Shown piece after piece: positions 7,797-16,347 of a stretch of DNA of 64,000 bases. The notes beneath the pieces are model-generated. The model did no database searches. It was not told the DNA's origin and worked only from the letters and a program-made list of their open reading frames with translations. The position numbers and the translations under genes are program-made. Origin of the DNA: Flavobacterium agri (lineage in GTDB: Bacteria; Bacteroidota; Bacteroidia; Flavobacteriales; Flavobacteriaceae); assembly GCF_013401995.1 (NCBI RefSeq), contig NZ_JACBJI010000002.1, positions 703,867-767,866 on the forward strand. The letters are read 5' to 3'. Numbering within the stretch: the stretch's first letter is position 1; each line of letters starts with the position of its first letter.

Positions 7797-9185
7797 TTAC
7801 TTCGACAGTTCTACAAAATATTTGTAAAACAACGGAATCGTCTCAATGCCTTTCAAATAATTGAAAACCCCGAAATGCTCGTTAGGCGAGTGGATCGCAT
7901 CCGAATCCAAACCGAATCCCATCATGATCGTCTTGCTTTTGAGTTCTTTCTCAAACAAAGCCACAATCGGGATCGAACCGCCCGAGCGCACCGGGATCGG
8001 CTTTACGCCAAAACTTTCGTTATATGCTTTTGCCGCAGCTTGATATCCGATAGAATCGGTAGGCGTCACATAACCTTGTCCGCCGTGATGAGGCGTGACT
8101 TTTACTTTTACCGATTTCGGAGCGATGCTTTCGAAATGTTTCGTGAACAATTGCGTGATTTCTTCCCAATCCTGGTTCGGAACAAGTCGCATCGAAATTT
8201 TGGCGTACGCTTTGCTCGCAATCACGGTTTTTGCGCCTTCGCCTGTGTAGCCGCCCCAAATTCCGTTGACGTCCAATGTCGGACGGATGGAATTGCGTTC
8301 GTTGGTCACATATCCGGCTTCTCCGTAAATATCATCTATGTCAAGCGCTTTCTTGTAGTTTTCGAGCGAGAACGGCGCTTTGGCCATTTCGTCTCTTTCT
8401 TCGCGCGACAATTCCTCGACTTTGTCGTAAAACCCGGGAATCGTGATGTGGTTGTTCTCGTCGTGCAACGAAGCGATCATTTTAGCGAGGATGTTGATTG
8501 GGTTGGCAACAGCTCCGCCATATAATCCTGAATGCAGATCACGGTTCGGACCTGTAACTTCGACTTCTACATAACTCAAGCCTCGCAAACCGGTCGTGAT
8601 CGACGGTTGTTGGTTCGAGATCATGCCCGTATCCGAAATCAAGATCACGTCGTTCTTGAGTTTCTCCTGATTCCTTTCGACAAACCAGCCCAAGCTTTTC
8701 GACCCGACTTCTTCTTCGCCTTCGATCATGAATTTCACGTTACAAGGCAAGGTATTCGTGCGAACCATATACTCGAGCGCTTTCACGTGCATATACATCT
8801 GGCCTTTGTCGTCGCACGCGCCACGCGCGAAAATCGCACCTTCAGGATGGATTTCGGTCTTTTTGATTACGGGTTCGAACGGAGGCGACGTCCACAAATC
8901 CATAGGATCCGGTGGCTGTACGTCGTAATGACCGTAAACGAGAACGGTCGGGAGTTCAGGATTGATGATTTTTTCGCCGTAAACGATAGGATATCCGGGC
9001 GTGTCGCAGATTTCTACTTTGTCGCATCCGGCTTCTTCAAGGCTTTTCTTGACGGCCTCGCTCATATCGATAACGTCTTGAGAGTAAGCGCTGTCGGCAG
9101 AAACCGACGGTATTTTCAATAAATCTATAAGTTCGTTGATGAATCGGTCCTTGTGCTGCTGCACGTAGGGTTTTATGTCGTCCAT
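7797..9185 (-). CDS. M20 family dipeptidase
   Basis: A cytosolic metallopeptidase of 462 residues. The ATG at 9185 (MDDIKPYVQQHKDRF) is chosen because a -7 element lies at 9211-9218, which leaves no leader for the ATG at 9209. Motifs in order are GHYDVQPP (first zinc ligand His and the Asp), FARGACDDKGQ (bridging Asp), MIEGEEEVGS (catalytic Glu and ligand), and SDTGM. The lid/dimerisation domain lies in the middle, and NEHFGV carries the last His. This is the CNDP/PepV-like branch that cleaves dipeptides and tripeptides. It is transcribed alone, divergent from tRNA-Leu. Confidence 0.92.
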   Translation of the reverse strand: MDDIKPYVQQHKDRFINELIDLLKIPSVSADSAYSQDVIDMSEAVKKSLEEAGCDKVEICDTPGYPIVYGEKIINPELPTVLVYGHYDVQPPDPMDLWTSPPFEPVIKKTEIHPEGAIFARGACDDKGQMYMHVKALEYMVRTNTLPCNVKFMIEGEEEVGSKSLGWFVERNQEKLKNDVILISDTGMISNQQPSITTGLRGLSYVEVEVTGPNRDLHSGLYGGAVANPINILAKMIASLHDENNHITIPGFYDKVEELSREERDEMAKAPFSLENYKKALDIDDIYGEAGYVTNERNSIRPTLDVNGIWGGYTGEGAKTVIASKAYAKISMRLVPNQDWEEITQLFTKHFESIAPKSVKVKVTPHHGGQGYVTPTDSIGYQAAAKAYNESFGVKPIPVRSGGSIPIVALFEKELKSKTIMMGFGLDSDAIHSPNEHFGVFNYLKGIETIPLFYKYFVELSK

Positions 9186-9210
9186 GAAGGAAATGAGTTG
9201 GTTTATCATT

Positions 9211-9238
9211 CAAAAGTAGGAAAAACAATTAAATCAAA
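9211..9238 (-). promoter_or_regulatory. Promoter of the M20 dipeptidase gene
   Basis: On the minus strand TTTG (9235-9238) and TACTTTTG (9211-9218) are separated by 16 bp, matching the Bacteroidota TTG / TAnnTTTG pattern. The predicted start of transcription is near 9204, 20 nt before the chosen ATG. Confidence 0.6.
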
Positions 9239-9254
9239 TTTTCTTGTAAAATGG

Positions 9255-9284
9255 TTTGGAAATACAATTCTATGTGTATATTTG
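9255..9284 (+). promoter_or_regulatory. Promoter of tRNA-Leu
   Basis: TTTG (9255-9258) and TATATTTG (9277-9284) are separated by 18 bp. This is a full match to the Bacteroidota vegetative promoter, placed 36 nt before the mature tRNA. Confidence 0.75.
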
Positions 9285-9319
9285 CACCCACCAAAGCAGC
9301 AGTGATGTTGCGCATCAAC

Positions 9320-9401
9320 GCGGGTGTGGTGAAATTGGTAGACACGCCAGACTTAGGATCTGGTGCCTTACGGTGTGTAGGTTCGAGTCCTATCACCCGC
9401 A
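9320..9401 (+). tRNA. tRNA-Leu (anticodon TAG)
   Basis: A class II cloverleaf. The acceptor GCGGGTG (9320-9326) pairs with CACCCGC (9394-9400) and the discriminator is A. The anticodon arm is CCAGA-CTTAGGA-TCTGG with anticodon TAG. A long variable arm follows, and the T arm has loop TTCGAGT. The CCA end is not encoded. A terminator follows at 9404, and then two defective copies of the tRNA's 3' end. Confidence 0.97.
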
Positions 9402-9403
9402 CG

Positions 9404-9431
9404 AAAGCCTCTCTTTATGGGAGGCTTTTTC
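9404..9431 (+). terminator. Terminator after tRNA-Leu
   Basis: AAAGCCTC (9404-9411) pairs with GAGGCTTT (9421-9428), followed by TTT. It is repeated almost unchanged at 9482-9509 and in altered form at 9564-9593. Confidence 0.85.
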
Positions 9432-9439
9432 TATTTTGG

Positions 9440-9519
9440 GTGTGTAGGTTCTCCCGAAGCGTCGGGACTATCACCCGCACGAAAGCCTCTCTTTATGGGA
9501 GGCTTTTTCTATTTTGGGT
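9440..9519 (+). repeat. tRNA-Leu 3'-end relic 1 with hairpin in place of the T-loop, plus terminator copy
   Basis: The unit repeats the native tRNA's last part (GTGTGTAGGTTC ... CTATCACCCGCA) and the whole terminator (9482-9506). Five bases of the T-loop (GAGTC) are replaced by the 16-nt hairpin TCCCGAAGCGTCGGGA (9452-9467). The 5' part of the tRNA is absent, so no tRNA can be made from it. Confidence 0.85.
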
Positions 9520-9593
9520 GTGTGTGTAGGTTCTCCCGAAGCGTCGGGACTATCACCCGCACGAAAAGCCTCTCAAATCAAGAGGCTTTTTTC
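9520..9593 (+). repeat. tRNA-Leu 3'-end relic 2 with the same hairpin, plus diverged terminator
   Basis: A second tandem copy of the unit. The hairpin TCCCGAAGCGTCGGGA is at 9534-9549 and is flanked by the same tRNA bases. Its terminator has diverged (AAAAGCCTCT at 9564-9573 and AGAGGCTTTT at 9581-9590, with a different loop). The sequence from 9594 to the -7 element at 9864 shows no gene or clear structure. Confidence 0.85.
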
Positions 9594-9863
9594 ATTTATG
9601 GTCCATTCGCTTTTTGCGAATTCTCGATGAGAATCATAGTTTGCCGTTTTTGGCTAAATATATTTTCGTTTCGAAATGCTTTTTTCCAACAGGATCGGAA
9701 GCCCAGTATTCACTACTTTTTTCGACTTTTCTCTATTGTCGTTTTTTGGAATTTATCGATGAACGAAGCATTTTTTTCGAAGCTTTTCGCAGTCGAATTC
9801 TCATGCCGTTTATCGAATTCTAATTTTAACAGGCTGACGGACAGCATGCTGGATATTTTTAAA

Positions 9864-9871
9864 TAAATTTG
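9864..9871 (+). promoter_or_regulatory. -7 element of the diheme lipoprotein operon
   Basis: TAAATTTG matches TAnnTTTG and lies 19 nt before the start codon. No clear -33 TTG is seen. Confidence 0.45.
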
Positions 9872-9890
9872 AGAGTATTCCCCAAAATTT

Positions 9891-11036
9891 ATGAGAAAAA
9901 TTTACGCTTCCGCAATCGCTGCGTGTATTTGCTTTGTTTTTGCGATTTTGTCCTGTTCCAAATCCGATGACGACGGCTATGTTCCCGTCGAACCGGTTTC
10001 GCCCGTAACGGTGGATCTTACCCAAGTGCCGTATCCGAAATTATCCGATTATAAATTCTTTGAAGGCGAGATGAAAAACCAAATCCCGTCGCTGAACGTC
10101 TTGCCGTATGCGCCTTCGAGTAATTTGTTCGCCGATTATTCGCACAAGAAGCGCTTCGTTTGGATGCCAACCGGAACGAAAGCCACTTTCGCTGGAGACA
10201 ATGTTTCGTTGGAATTGCCGGTAGGCGCGGCTCTCATCAAAACTTTTTACTACGACAACGTCCAGAGCGCACCAGTTCCCGGGCAAACCAGGATTATCGA
10301 GACACGCGTGATGATCCGTCAGGCCTCAGGCTGGATTTTCGCCGATTACGTTTGGAATGCCGATCAGACCGAAGCTTTGCTCGATCTCGCGGGAAGCGTC
10401 ACACCTATTTCCTGGACCGATGAAAACGGTGTTTCGCGAAATGTCGATTATCGTATCCCGAACGAAGTACAATGCAAGGTGTGTCACAAATGGCAGGATT
10501 CCCAAAACGGCGGCACTGCGATTCAGATTCCGATCGGGATCAAACCACAGAACCTCAATTTCAACTACAATTACGGCAACGAATCGAAAAACCAGCTCAC
10601 CAAATGGATTGAGGCAGGTTATCTCGATCCGAATTTCACGATGCCGTCTGCCGCCAATTCGACTGTCGATTACAGCGATGCGACCAAACCCGTAGAATTG
10701 CGCGTAAGGTCGTATTTCGACGCTAATTGCTCGCATTGCCACATGACCAACCGCCATTGCGATTACAGGCCGATGCGTTTTGCATTCAGTGAAACGACCG
10801 GCACGAACGGATTGGCGAATATGGGTGTTTGCGTCGATACACAGGACATGCAAGGATTTCCGACGGAATTGGGAAAAATCATCACACCACGCCATCCGGA
10901 ACAATCGATGCTGTTTTATAGGGTCAACACGATCAACGAAACGTTCAGGATGCCGCTTCACGGAAGGACGCTGATTCACGACGAAGGCGTCGCGTTGATC
11001 CAGGAATGGATAAATTCTCTCGAAAACTGCAATTAA
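9891..11036 (+). CDS. Diheme cytochrome-like lipoprotein (SO2930-type)
   Basis: A 381-residue lipoprotein. The signal peptide ends in a lipobox (FAILSC, Cys22) followed by SKSDDD, a surface or outer-membrane type of N-terminus. Two haem-binding CxxCH motifs are present, CKVCH (195-199) and CSHCH (280-284). The arrangement, with the N-terminal YPKLSDYKFFEG and the C-terminal MPLHGRTLIHDEGV region, agrees with the SO2930/HNE_0200 family of c-type cytochrome-like proteins, whose role is unknown. It would need periplasmic cytochrome c maturation. It is followed after 25 nt by a T9SS-secreted VCBS protein and probably co-transcribed with it, so the two may act together at the cell surface. Confidence 0.8.
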   Translation: MRKIYASAIAACICFVFAILSCSKSDDDGYVPVEPVSPVTVDLTQVPYPKLSDYKFFEGEMKNQIPSLNVLPYAPSSNLFADYSHKKRFVWMPTGTKATFAGDNVSLELPVGAALIKTFYYDNVQSAPVPGQTRIIETRVMIRQASGWIFADYVWNADQTEALLDLAGSVTPISWTDENGVSRNVDYRIPNEVQCKVCHKWQDSQNGGTAIQIPIGIKPQNLNFNYNYGNESKNQLTKWIEAGYLDPNFTMPSAANSTVDYSDATKPVELRVRSYFDANCSHCHMTNRHCDYRPMRFAFSETTGTNGLANMGVCVDTQDMQGFPTELGKIITPRHPEQSMLFYRVNTINETFRMPLHGRTLIHDEGVALIQEWINSLENCN

Positions 11037-11061
11037 TCATACAACTAAATAACTACTCAAT

Positions 11062-13527
11062 ATGGATTTGAAAACTACTAAACTAAAAAAACGGCCGCGC
11101 TGGTTCAATCTGTTTTTGATGGCCGTCGCGGGATTTGCGTTTCAAATGTCGAATGCACAAAATACATGTGCGACGGCACAGCCCATAACGGCGGGCACTT
11201 ACACGGTTTCCGCAATCAACGGAACGAACATCACCAGTTCGTGTTCGAATGCCTCAATGGCCGAATGGTATGCATACACGCCGACCGAAAACCACAGTGT
11301 CACGTTAACGTCAGATTTGCCACAAAACATCTGTAAAGACACCAATTTCAGCGTGTATACGGGAAATTGTTCGGCATTGAGTTGTTATGTATCCGATGAC
11401 GATTCGGGTGTGATCCAATGCAACTCGGGTAATTCGAATTCTTATCTGTCGAAAAAAACGTTCGATGCGATGGCTGGCGTTACGTATTATATCGCTTGGG
11501 ACAACCGATGGAATGCGCTCGGATTCGATTTCCAATTGATCGAAGCGCCGTTCGTTCCAAGCCCGTGTTTCGTGGCGACTCCTGTCACAGCGGGCACTTA
11601 CACGGTTGGGGCGATCGATGGCGGGAACATCTCCACCTCGTGTTCGACCGCGACCCTTGCCAAGTGGTACCGTTATACGCCGACCCAGGATTACCATCTT
11701 ACCGTAACATCCGATTTGCCCCAAAACTTATGCAAAGACACGAATTTCAGTGTATATACAGGTTCGTGTTCAGGAATCCTGACCTGCGTTTCGAGCGATG
11801 ACAACTCGGGAGTTTTGGCCTGTAATTCGGGCAATACGAACTCGAATCTTTCCAAGAAAACCTTCGATGTCGTTGGCGGGACTACCTATTACATCGCTTG
11901 GGACAACAGATGGAGCGCAGCAGGATTCGATTTCCAGATCATAGAAGAAGTGATCGTCGTGCCCGTAAATTATACGACTCAAGTCATTGGCACATTGTCT
12001 ATGGGCGATTACAATAATTGCGTGGTAGATATGAACGGAGACGGGAAAGATGACATCGCCAGCGTGAACAATACGAGTTTGAGAGTGAATTATCAAGGTG
12101 CGGGTGGCGCATTCGAAGTGGGCTATTTTACGGTTCCCGGGCCCAGCATGATGCCAAGTTGGAGCATAGCGGCCGGTGATTATAACAAAGACGGTTACAA
12201 CGATTTGCTTCTCGGAAACGGCAGCGGATTGTCTTTCTGGAGGTCGAACGCGGGCGGGACGGCCTATACGAGCATCACACCGGGACAATATATTTTCTGC
12301 CAACGCACGAACTTCATCGACATCAATAACGATGGTAATCTCGATGCCTTTTCATGCCACGACGTCGCTCCCAACTGTTATTACATGAACGACGGCTCGG
12401 CAAATATGACGTTCTACCAGTCAAGCGGCGCCAATCTTTTCGGATCGGTCGGCGGGAATTACGCATCTATCTGGACCGATTACGACAACGACGGCGACAG
12501 CGATCTTTTCATTTCGAAATGTTCCGGTCCTCCGTGCGAGTTGCACCGCAATAACGGCAACGGCACGTTTACCGACGTAGCCTATGTTTCGGGCATCAAT
12601 TTCACGCCGGTACAATCATGGTCTTCTTCGATCGGCGATTTCGACAACGACGGCGATATGGATATCCTTGTAGGTTCCAACGGAGGCGTGCCGACGCGAC
12701 TGTACAGAAACGACCTCGACCTGAATGCAGGTCCCGATATGTTCACGAATATCACGATGGGATCCGGATTCGACAGCAATTTATCCTCGAACCGCGATTA
12801 TGTGGCCTACGATTTCGACAACGACGGATTTTTGGACATCCTTGGAGGCGGTGGAAAAATCATGTTCAACCAAGGCGACAATTCGTTCCTTCCGACGGCT
12901 TATGCGGGAATGACCGTGGGTTCAATCGGCGATTTGAACGGCGACGGGTTTTTGGATATCCTTATCGGAACATCGATAAAATATGCGATCCCGAATGGCA
13001 ACAATTGGTTTGCGGTCAATCTTCACGGCATCCAAAGCAACAGCAACGGAATCGGCGCACGTGTCGAGATTTACGGTTCTTGGGGCAAACAAATCCGCGA
13101 CATTCGCAGCGGCGAAGGGTTTGAATACATGAGTACGCTCAATGCGCATTTCGGATTGGGATCGGCGACTACGGTCGACCAGGTGATCATTAGATGGCCT
13201 TCGGGTGTTGTGGACACGATCCAAAATCCGACAAGCAACCAACTTTTGAGTGTCGTCGAAGGTTCGTCTCTCGCCACACACGATCCTAATGCCGGTGTGT
13301 TCAGCGTGTATCCGAATCCGACGAGCGATGTGCTCACGATAAGCCATAGCAATGCGATACCGTCCGTAACTTCTGTTGAGATTTTCGATCTTGGCGGAAG
13401 ATTGGTCGCTTCTCCGGCTTTGGTCAACGATAGTGTTTCGGTGAAAAACCTAAGTCAGGGAACTTACATTCTGGTACTTCGCGCCGATGGTGGAAAAGCA
13501 TTCAGCCAAAAATTCATCAAAAAGTAA
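11062..13527 (+). CDS. T9SS-secreted VCBS/FG-GAP and ASPIC-UnbV repeat protein
   Basis: An 821-residue protein. An N-terminal signal region (hydrophobic FLMAVAGFAFQMSNAQ) is followed by two tandem copies of a beta domain of about 135 residues, beginning ATAQPITAGTYTV and ATPVTAGTYTVGAI. From about 310 to 640 there are VCBS/FG-GAP repeats with calcium-binding loops such as DMNGDGKDD, DYNKDGYND, DINNDGNLD, DYDNDGDSD and DFDNDGDMD. An ASPIC/UnbV domain follows (about 655-735; IRDIRSGEGFEYMS, VIIRWPSGVVD). The last 75 residues are a type A T9SS sorting domain (VYPNPTSDVLTI ... FSQKFIKK). It is expected to be exported and surface-attached. The function is probably a beta-propeller binding protein. 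A terminator follows at 13548. Confidence 0.88.
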   Translation: MDLKTTKLKKRPRWFNLFLMAVAGFAFQMSNAQNTCATAQPITAGTYTVSAINGTNITSSCSNASMAEWYAYTPTENHSVTLTSDLPQNICKDTNFSVYTGNCSALSCYVSDDDSGVIQCNSGNSNSYLSKKTFDAMAGVTYYIAWDNRWNALGFDFQLIEAPFVPSPCFVATPVTAGTYTVGAIDGGNISTSCSTATLAKWYRYTPTQDYHLTVTSDLPQNLCKDTNFSVYTGSCSGILTCVSSDDNSGVLACNSGNTNSNLSKKTFDVVGGTTYYIAWDNRWSAAGFDFQIIEEVIVVPVNYTTQVIGTLSMGDYNNCVVDMNGDGKDDIASVNNTSLRVNYQGAGGAFEVGYFTVPGPSMMPSWSIAAGDYNKDGYNDLLLGNGSGLSFWRSNAGGTAYTSITPGQYIFCQRTNFIDINNDGNLDAFSCHDVAPNCYYMNDGSANMTFYQSSGANLFGSVGGNYASIWTDYDNDGDSDLFISKCSGPPCELHRNNGNGTFTDVAYVSGINFTPVQSWSSSIGDFDNDGDMDILVGSNGGVPTRLYRNDLDLNAGPDMFTNITMGSGFDSNLSSNRDYVAYDFDNDGFLDILGGGGKIMFNQGDNSFLPTAYAGMTVGSIGDLNGDGFLDILIGTSIKYAIPNGNNWFAVNLHGIQSNSNGIGARVEIYGSWGKQIRDIRSGEGFEYMSTLNAHFGLGSATTVDQVIIRWPSGVVDTIQNPTSNQLLSVVEGSSLATHDPNAGVFSVYPNPTSDVLTISHSNAIPSVTSVEIFDLGGRLVASPALVNDSVSVKNLSQGTYILVLRADGGKAFSQKFIKK

Positions 13528-13547
13528 TTAAGCTTAGTTTTAAATGT

Positions 13548-13578
13548 AAAGCCCGGAATTTCTCTCCGGGCTTTATTG
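13548..13578 (+). terminator. Terminator after the VCBS protein gene
   Basis: AAAGCCCGG (13548-13556) and CCGGGCTTT (13566-13574) form a 9-bp stem followed by ATT. Confidence 0.8.
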
Positions 13579-13640
13579 TTAAAGTGAAAATCGTGCAAAG
13601 TGAAATTGTTTTTGTGTAAACGGAGTTGGGATGGCGCATT

Positions 13641-13648
13641 TACATTTG
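13641..13648 (+). promoter_or_regulatory. -7 element before the small CCxC gene
   Basis: TACATTTG fits TAnnTTTG and lies 17 nt before the ATG at 13666, which supports that start. Confidence 0.5.
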
Positions 13649-13665
13649 TCAAAAAAGCAACTACA

Positions 13666-13962
13666 ATGAAAGCGCAAAACTTAATCCTCAAATGCTGCAA
13701 CTGCAAAATGCCGAACGACAAGGAGTTCAACGAGTTTGTGTTTCAACAACTGGACAATCCAAATGTGGATTACTGCGGAACTTCGGTCTTGCATCCGCAA
13801 AAAATGGCTAATGAGAATGCTTTGTTTCTCAATTTCCACTTCAAGCATCCGTTCGAGGTCGATGAGGAAACCGCACTCGAAAAAGTGACTTGGGCATTCT
13901 ACAGGCGGCAGATCGAAAAAGTAAAATCGGATAATGGGGAAATAGATATTTTCCTGTCCTGA
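13666..13962 (+). CDS. Small hypothetical protein with an N-terminal Cys cluster
   Basis: 98 residues from the ATG at 13666, which directly follows a -7 element. The ORF extends further upstream, but that part lies before the promoter. The N-terminus reads MKAQNLILKCCNCKMPND, with a CCxC cluster that could bind a metal or be a zinc-ribbon relic. The rest is soluble and acidic (HPFEVDEETALEKVTWAFYRRQIEKV). No family is recognised. It has its own promoter and a bidirectional terminator at 13965. Confidence 0.6.
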   Translation: MKAQNLILKCCNCKMPNDKEFNEFVFQQLDNPNVDYCGTSVLHPQKMANENALFLNFHFKHPFEVDEETALEKVTWAFYRRQIEKVKSDNGEIDIFLS

Positions 13963-13963
13963 T

Positions 13964-13990
13964 GAAAGCCCGCTGAAGATGCGGGCTTTT
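13964..13990. terminator. Bidirectional terminator between convergent genes
   Basis: AAAGCCCGC (13965-13973) and GCGGGCTTT (13981-13989) form a 9-bp stem with a 7-nt loop, with T tracts on both sides. It serves the small CCxC gene and the secreted protein on the other strand, whose stop codon overlaps it. Confidence 0.8.
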
Positions 13991-14509
13991 CTATTCTTCC
14001 ATAATCATCGCGGTCGCCGTCGGACATTTGACGGTTTCGCCTGGTTTAGCGCAACTTATTTCGGTGCCGCAAATCCAACCGGTGCGTTTTTCCTGAACGT
14101 AAAGGTTGGGGTCGCATCCGTTGCCCGATTCGCAAATGCTGTAAAACATATGGAAATTCTCATCAGAAGAAAACGCGAAATCGTTTCCACGCTTTTTCAG
14201 CCATCTCGACACCTTTACATTTCGTTTGAGGTCACTCAACATGACAAAATAATACGACTTTGACTGCTCGCCCATTGTCGTTTTTTCGCGTATTTCGATA
14301 CGGTCAAAATGTAGTTGAGAACCATTGTGCGAAAGGTTTTTGGTCAAATACGTTTTATAAGCCGTCGTATCCGCATCGAAAATAATGTGTCCGTTTTCGA
14401 TATGAGCAAACCGTTTGCCGTTCAATATATCCGAAACCGAATTGATTTGTCCGATTGCAGCTATACTTGAAAGTAAAAGGAATAAGTAGGTCAGATACGT
14501 TTTTGTCAT
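13991..14509 (-). CDS. Hypothetical secreted protein
   Basis: 172 residues from the ATG at 14509 (MTKTYLTYLFLLLSSIAAIGQ), which begins exactly before the signal peptide. An ATG 15 nt further upstream is possible but less fitting. The mature part has four cysteines near the C-terminus (SICESGNGCDPN, WICGTEISCAKPGE), plus a fifth in VKCPTA. These probably form disulphides in the periplasm. No domain is recognised. It is transcribed alone. Confidence 0.6.
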   Translation of the reverse strand: MTKTYLTYLFLLLSSIAAIGQINSVSDILNGKRFAHIENGHIIFDADTTAYKTYLTKNLSHNGSQLHFDRIEIREKTTMGEQSKSYYFVMLSDLKRNVKVSRWLKKRGNDFAFSSDENFHMFYSICESGNGCDPNLYVQEKRTGWICGTEISCAKPGETVKCPTATAMIMEE

Positions 14510-14573
14510 TGGGTAAAATTGCAAGCGTTTTTCTTACTTTTCGGCTAGTTCAGGGGTTTAATCTGAGACATAT

Positions 14574-16346
14574 TTACTTTTTGCTCTCAATCCAAGCGTC
14601 GATTTTCCTCTCAAGCAAAGCCAAAGGCATTACGCCGCTTTCTAAAATCTTCGCATGGAATTCGCGGATGTCGAATTTGTTGCCCAATGCGGTTTGTGCT
14701 TTTTTCCGAAGTTCGATGATCTTTAATTGACCAATCTTGTAAGATGTCGCCTGACCCGGAAGCGCCATGTAACGCTCGGTTTCCATTACGATTCCGTCGG
14801 CTGGTTCGGCTTCGTTTTCCATTTTGTATTGGATGGCTTGTTCTCTTGTCCAACCTTTCCAATGCAAGCCCGTATCGACCACAAGACGCGTGGCGCGCAA
14901 CATTTCGCTGCCAAGCATCCCGAAATATTGGTAAGGATCGTTGTAAAGACCTAACTCCTTTCCGAGACTTTCGGTGTACAAAGCCCATCCTTCGCCTTCG
15001 GCACCGAACCACGCAAACTTCCTGAAGTCGGGCAGTTCCTTGTTTTCCTGTTGTAGCGAAATCTGGAAATGGTGACCCGGAATGGCTTCATGAAGGAACA
15101 AATCTTCATCGGCGTAATAATTGTATTTGCTCACATCGGGAATCGGTACGTAGAAAATCCCGGGACGCGAACCGTCGGCCGCACCTTGGATATATTCGGC
15201 AGAAGCGCTTTTCTCACGGAATGCCTCGGTTCTCCTGATTTCGAAAGGCGTCTTGGGCTGAAGCGAGAAGAATTTGTCGACGTTGGGTTTGATGATGTTG
15301 TGGATGCGTTCGAAATTCGCGATCACTTCCTCTGGTGTCTTGAACGGTTTAAGTTCTTTTTTCTCTCGCACGTAATTGAAGAATTCCTTGATGTCGCCCT
15401 TGAATCCGACTTGTTGTTTGACTTTTTCCATCTCGGCCCGAAGACGCGCCACTTCCTTGAGTCCTAATTCGTGGATTTCGTCTGGCGTCATATTGGTCGT
15501 CGTCCATTGCTTGACGTAGATTTTATAGACGTCCTTGCCGAAAGCCAGATCGTTGTATCCGCTCGTGGCACGCGAAGCCGGCAAATATTCGTTCTTAAGG
15601 AAATCGATCATTTGCCTGAACTTCGGTTCGAGTTTCTCTGTAATCGTTTTGGAATAGGCGTCGGTCAGGTCTTTTTTGATCGCATCAGAAAAATCGGCAG
15701 GCATGTTCTTAATCGTCGTGTAGAACAGGTTGTCTTCGACTTTAGAAGTGATCATATCCTCGAATTGCGGAATGACTTTAATCGTAAGCGATTTGGGTAA
15801 AACCACTTTTTGCGCAATCCCTTTTTTCATGTATACCATCGCCGAATCGAGCCAAACGCTGTACTTGTCCATTCTTTTAAGGAAGTCGCGGTAGTCTTTT
15901 TCGGTCTTGAAGGGTTGTGCCGATTCGCCACCGGCCAATTGTCCGATGGTAAGATGCGTTCCCGCGAATTGTTGGATAGGCAACAGGTTCGTCGGATATT
16001 TCAGTAAATCCAAACCTATAGATGTCTCCCATCCGATGATGTCGTAACTGATTTTTTCCTCGGCCGAAAGGACTGTCGTATCTACAGATTTCAATTCCGA
16101 TTGGTACTTCTCGAAGAATTTTTTCTGTTCCGCGCGGTACGAATCGGTCATCTCGAAAACGAGTTGGTCGTTGTACTGGCTTTGCCCGTTGAGCGTCGCG
16201 TCGATCGGATTGAGTTTGTTCTTGTCGTCGAAATAATTTTTGGTGAGCGTCGAGAAGTCCATGTGTTTTTCTTCAGATTTTTTACAACCGACGAACACCG
16301 AACAAATCACGGCGGCGATTGTCACTTTATAGATGAACTTTTTCAT
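14574..16346 (-). CDS. DUF885 family lipoprotein (putative metallopeptidase-like)
   Basis: A 590-residue lipoprotein (MKKFIYKVTIAAVICSVFVGC, lipobox Cys21). The C-terminal half has the signature HEAIPGHHFQ, an HExxxH-type motif of DUF885, a family distantly related to zinc peptidases. TESLGKELGLY and the final helical region (RKAQTALGNKFDIREFHAKIL) are also typical. The length is normal for the family. It is expected to be anchored in the periplasm. The substrate is unknown, probably peptides. It follows the NTF2-like gene with a 1-nt gap and so belongs to the same transcript. Confidence 0.85.
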   Translation of the reverse strand: MKKFIYKVTIAAVICSVFVGCKKSEEKHMDFSTLTKNYFDDKNKLNPIDATLNGQSQYNDQLVFEMTDSYRAEQKKFFEKYQSELKSVDTTVLSAEEKISYDIIGWETSIGLDLLKYPTNLLPIQQFAGTHLTIGQLAGGESAQPFKTEKDYRDFLKRMDKYSVWLDSAMVYMKKGIAQKVVLPKSLTIKVIPQFEDMITSKVEDNLFYTTIKNMPADFSDAIKKDLTDAYSKTITEKLEPKFRQMIDFLKNEYLPASRATSGYNDLAFGKDVYKIYVKQWTTTNMTPDEIHELGLKEVARLRAEMEKVKQQVGFKGDIKEFFNYVREKKELKPFKTPEEVIANFERIHNIIKPNVDKFFSLQPKTPFEIRRTEAFREKSASAEYIQGAADGSRPGIFYVPIPDVSKYNYYADEDLFLHEAIPGHHFQISLQQENKELPDFRKFAWFGAEGEGWALYTESLGKELGLYNDPYQYFGMLGSEMLRATRLVVDTGLHWKGWTREQAIQYKMENEAEPADGIVMETERYMALPGQATSYKIGQLKIIELRKKAQTALGNKFDIREFHAKILESGVMPLALLERKIDAWIESKK

Positions 16347-16347
16347 G

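Noticed and set aside
9251..9529. Open frames across tRNA-Leu and its relics (about 60-150 residues)
   Set aside because: They read through a tRNA and terminators. They are artefacts of the GC-richer tRNA and the lack of stops.
9440..9593. CRISPR-like array
   Set aside because: There are only two repeats and they derive from the tRNA end. No spacers of regular length and no cas genes.
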